A stretch of DNA of 64,000 nucleotides from NCBI GenBank assembly GCA_002731875.1, contig PCCY01000021.1, positions 713,678-777,677 of the forward strand. The letters run 5' to 3'. Each line of letters starts with the position of its first letter. Positions within the stretch are counted from its first letter, which is position 1. Below the pieces are notes generated by a model. That model made no database searches and was not told the DNA's origin. It saw nothing but the letters and a program-made list of their open reading frames with translations. Of this stretch, positions 61,465 through 64,000 are shown one piece after another. The position numbers and the translations under genes were made by a program. Source of the DNA: Roseobacter sp. (GTDB lineage Bacteria > Pseudomonadota > Alphaproteobacteria > Rhodobacterales > Rhodobacteraceae).

Positions 61465-62345
61465 GCTGTCACCCCGGAACGTGTATCAAGGGCCCCATAC
61501 AGCCACAAAAGCGCGGCTTGCGCGGATGCGTCGGTATGGTGAAGCCCGTAATGCCAACCAGTCAAGGCACACAGGCGTTGCAGCTCGGCTTTGCGTTCCG
61601 CCAGCCGCGCAAGATAACGGCTTTTCAGGTCGCTGGCCTTGAGAGTTTCATGGCTGAGCGTGCCGCCGACGCTTTCAAAGATCGTGCGGCCGCTAAAGGG
61701 AAAAGCTTCTTCTGACGGGTCTAGCACGTGGCATAACACACCGCGGACGCCGCGGTCGGCGGCTTTGGTCAGTGCCAAGGTGACTGCGCCGATGTCTCCC
61801 ATGAAATCGGAAATGAACACGGCTCTTGCTTGTGGGATCATCGCACGGTGTTCCGGGGGGGAATAGTCAGCGGTATCATCCTTGCAGAACATCTCGGCCA
61901 GGCGCTGTATCTGTATTGCGCCCGAACGCGGGGGCAGCGCTGTACCGGTCAGACCGACACGTTCGCCCGCGCGCTGTAGCAATATCGCGACGGCGAGGCC
62001 CAAAAGCCGCGCACGGTCGACTTTTTGCGGCAAATTCGCATCAGAAGTAAAACGCATGGAAGCACCTTGATCGACCCACAACATCACCGACTGGGCAATC
62101 TGCCATTCCGATTCACGGACGAACTCCTGATCGCCCATGGCCGACCGACGGTGATCTATTCGGCGGCGGCTGTCGCCGATCTGTGCCGGGCGGTATTGCC
62201 AGAAATCATCGCCGACGCCAGCCCGACGGCGACCATGCGCGCCCAACAGCACGGCCCCGGCCAAGTGCTCGGCGCGCGCCAACAAGGCGGGCAGGCGCGC
62301 TGCCTCGACTTCGGCTTTGGCGCGAAGGGCGATTGAACTGGTCAC
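61461..62345 (-). CDS. DUF58 domain protein
   Basis: 294 residues, without the membrane helices found in longer DUF58 proteins. Signature block with the VWA-like fold: residues near 35-95 include RRRAGVGDDFWQYRPAQIGD, RRIDHRRSA and MLWVDQGASMRFTSD; later ARAVFISDFMGDIGAVTLAL. The E/D metal site is VDQGAS rather than DxSxS. DUF58 proteins are constant partners of MoxR ATPases. Start overlaps the moxR stop (4 bases), end overlaps the DUF4159 gene. Confidence 0.88.
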   Translation of the reverse strand: MTSSIALRAKAEVEAARLPALLARAEHLAGAVLLGAHGRRRAGVGDDFWQYRPAQIGDSRRRIDHRRSAMGDQEFVRESEWQIAQSVMLWVDQGASMRFTSDANLPQKVDRARLLGLAVAILLQRAGERVGLTGTALPPRSGAIQIQRLAEMFCKDDTADYSPPEHRAMIPQARAVFISDFMGDIGAVTLALTKAADRGVRGVLCHVLDPSEEAFPFSGRTIFESVGGTLSHETLKASDLKSRYLARLAERKAELQRLCALTGWHYGLHHTDASAQAALLWLYGALDTRSGVTA

Positions 62346-63349
62346 GCGGCGGCCTTTTTCCCAGGCAGATTGTCAGCGGTATCATCGATCAGTTTCGCCA
62401 AACTGTCCCCGCGCGCGCGGGCGGCGAAATTAAGCGCCATGCGATGGGTCAATACCGGGCGTGCCATGTCGATCACGTCTTCGACCGATGGGGCGAGGCG
62501 ACCGTGCAGTAGCGCTCTTGCGCGGACTGTCAGCATCAGCGCTTGCGCGGCCCGCGGCCCCGGACCCCAAGAAACGGTGTCGCGCACCTGCTGGCTTGCA
62601 TCGGCTTCGCCCGGACGGAAGGCGCGGACCAGATCAAGGATCATTTCCACGACTGAATCGCCTACCGGCATTTGGCGTAACAACGTTTGGGCGGAAACCA
62701 GTTCCTGTGTGGTGAACACCGGCGTGGCTTGCGCATCGGTATCCCCGGTGGTGGCAAGAAGAATATCACGTTCGGTCTCGCGGTCAGGATAGGCGACATC
62801 AATCTGCACCATGAACCGGTCAAGCTGGGCCTCGGGCAGCGGATATGTGCCTTCCTGTTCGATCGGGTTTTGAGTCGCCAATACGTGAAATGGATGGCCA
62901 AGCGCCCGGTCCTTGCCAGCGACAGTTACGGTCTTTTCCTGCATCGCCTGTAACAGCGCCGACTGGGTACGCGGAGAGGCGCGGTTTATTTCATCAGCCA
63001 TCAGCAACTGGCAGAAGATCGGGCCTTCGATGAACCGAAAGGCCCGGGTCCCGTCAGCCGTAGTATCCAGCACCTCAGAACCTAGAATATCCGCCGGCAT
63101 CAGGTCGGGGGTGAACTGCACCCGGTTCCCTGCGAGGCCCATCACCGTACCCAGTGTTTCGACCAGTCGTGTTTTGCCCAGACCCGGCAACCCGATCAAT
63201 AACCCGTGACCTCCGCACAACAGTGCCGTCAGGGTCAGGTCGACAACGCGTTGCTGGCCGATGAAGCGGTTATTTATCGATGTCTTGGCCTGCGCCAGCT
63301 TTTCACCAAGCGTTTCGATTTCAGCGACCATATCGCGGGCTTGGGTCAT
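62342..63349 (-). CDS. MoxR family AAA+ ATPase
   Basis: 335 residues from the ATG at 63349 (TQARDMVAEIETLGEKLAQA); the frame extends 45 codons upstream without likeness and would overlap the DUF1285 promoter. Walker A LIGLPGLGKTRLVE, Walker B LLMADEINRASPRTQSALLQ, sensor ATQNPIEQEGTYPLPEAQLD, and C-terminal lid (VSWGPGPRAAQALMLTVRAR). MoxR ATPases act as chaperones that load metals or assemble VWA-containing complexes. First gene of the four-gene operon; divergent from DUF1285. Confidence 0.93.
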   Translation of the reverse strand: MTQARDMVAEIETLGEKLAQAKTSINNRFIGQQRVVDLTLTALLCGGHGLLIGLPGLGKTRLVETLGTVMGLAGNRVQFTPDLMPADILGSEVLDTTADGTRAFRFIEGPIFCQLLMADEINRASPRTQSALLQAMQEKTVTVAGKDRALGHPFHVLATQNPIEQEGTYPLPEAQLDRFMVQIDVAYPDRETERDILLATTGDTDAQATPVFTTQELVSAQTLLRQMPVGDSVVEMILDLVRAFRPGEADASQQVRDTVSWGPGPRAAQALMLTVRARALLHGRLAPSVEDVIDMARPVLTHRMALNFAARARGDSLAKLIDDTADNLPGKKAAA

Positions 63350-63407
63350 GACTTTTGCGTCCTTTGGATTATACTTGTTACAAGTGATTGTATCGCGTGA
63401 ACTGGAA

Positions 63408-63998
63408 ATGGCAAAAGCAATGAGTAGACAAAATACCGTTACCCCTACCGCAGAAGGGCTTGCTGCGTCTGTTTCTGCCTTCAAAACACGCGGATTGCCG
63501 CCGGTGGAGAAATGGAACCCGCCTTTTTGTGGCGATTTGGATATGCAAATAAAGCGTGACGGGACTTGGTTTTATCAAGGCACCCCCATCGGCCGTAAAA
63601 GATTGGTTAAACTTTTCGCGTCGATTCTAATACGCGAAGGTGACGAATACTTTCTGGTTACGCCTGTCGAAAAAGTCGGCATCAAGGTCGAAGACGCGCC
63701 CTTTGTTGCGATTGACTTTGAAGCATCCGGCAAAGGGCGGGATCAGTTGCTGACGTTCCAGACGAATCTCGATGATATCGCTGCCGCTGGACCGGACCTG
63801 CCTATTCGCTTTGTCCGCGACGCCGATACCCAGGAACCCTCCCCTTATGTGCGAATTCGCCGAAACCTTGAGGCATTGATCGACCGCAAAAGTTTTTACC
63901 GGCTGATCGAGCTGGGTGTGCACCACGACGGCTGGTTTGGCGTCTGGTCCGGGGGCGAATTTTTTGGCGTCATCCCGTCATCAGAGCTGCCCGACTAG
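63408..63998 (+). CDS. DUF1285 family protein
   Basis: 196 residues from ATG 63408; an ATG at 63420 is the alternative, and the frame is open from 63261 but inside the divergent moxR gene. A soluble protein of two small domains: PPVEKWNPPFCGDLDMQIKR and DGTWFYQGTPIGRKRLVKLF are the DUF1285 hallmarks, then EYFLVTPVEKVGIKVEDAPF and YVRIRRNLEALIDRKSFYRL. Function unknown; commonly found beside MoxR operons in alphaproteobacteria, as here. The stop lies 2 bases before the end of the window, so it is complete. Confidence 0.88.
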   Translation: MAKAMSRQNTVTPTAEGLAASVSAFKTRGLPPVEKWNPPFCGDLDMQIKRDGTWFYQGTPIGRKRLVKLFASILIREGDEYFLVTPVEKVGIKVEDAPFVAIDFEASGKGRDQLLTFQTNLDDIAAAGPDLPIRFVRDADTQEPSPYVRIRRNLEALIDRKSFYRLIELGVHHDGWFGVWSGGEFFGVIPSSELPD

Positions 63999-64000
63999 CC

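Overview
The window is a 64 kb stretch of an alphaproteobacterial chromosome, most likely a marine Roseobacter-group member of the Rhodobacterales. The evidence is gene content and order: serC-serA with a serC-type leader, dapD/dapE with short conserved proteins between them, DUF1467 behind methylmalonyl-CoA epimerase, and several Pot-type ABC operons. GC content looks moderately high. The genus cannot be told from this sequence. There is no prophage, insertion sequence, CRISPR array, rRNA or tRNA that I can see; this is ordinary chromosome with dense, often overlapping genes.

Layout. 0-8.5 kb: 3' end of aspS, a hemerythrin-like stress protein, small metabolic genes (epimerase, nitroreductase, class II deacetylase, VOC protein), trpS and a rhomboid-fold protein lacking its catalytic residues. 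8.5-12.4 kb: the complete phosphorylated serine pathway (serA, serC, serB) around a divergent control region. 12.4-24.8 kb: housekeeping (asparaginase-II family, IalB-like protein, rlmN, LOG protein, K+ channel, dapD, dapE, rnr, lytic transglycosylase). 24.9-40.5 kb: a polyamine/compatible-solute block with two Pot-type ABC importers, an ectoine-hydrolase-like M24 protein overlapping an ArgE-like deacetylase, a putrescine-type transaminase, a GntR regulator and a PuuB-like FAD oxidase. 40.5-54.3 kb: ugd, trhO, pncA-pncB, an LEA-like repeat protein, arfB, a queuosine-precursor transporter, mepA, a BLUF photoreceptor, recQ, yaaA. 54.3-64 kb: a hybrid histidine kinase and a MoxR/DUF58/DUF4159 operon.

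How the parts may work together. Three genes (hemerythrin-like, GlsB/YeaQ-like, LEA-like) carry GGAAC-N16/17-NGTT promoters, the pattern of the alphaproteobacterial general stress sigma factor EcfG, so the window samples that regulon. The GntR regulator sits between the transaminase and the second importer, and an identical 11-bp motif lies upstream of both target genes.

The most unusual item is at 46281-46473 on the minus strand, upstream of arfB. It is a compact, probably structured transcript with its own intrinsic terminator. It carries a 15-nt perfect complement to the 3' end of 16S rRNA, a self-pairing copy of the 16S tail sequence and a 9-bp hairpin. I do not recognise it as a known RNA family.
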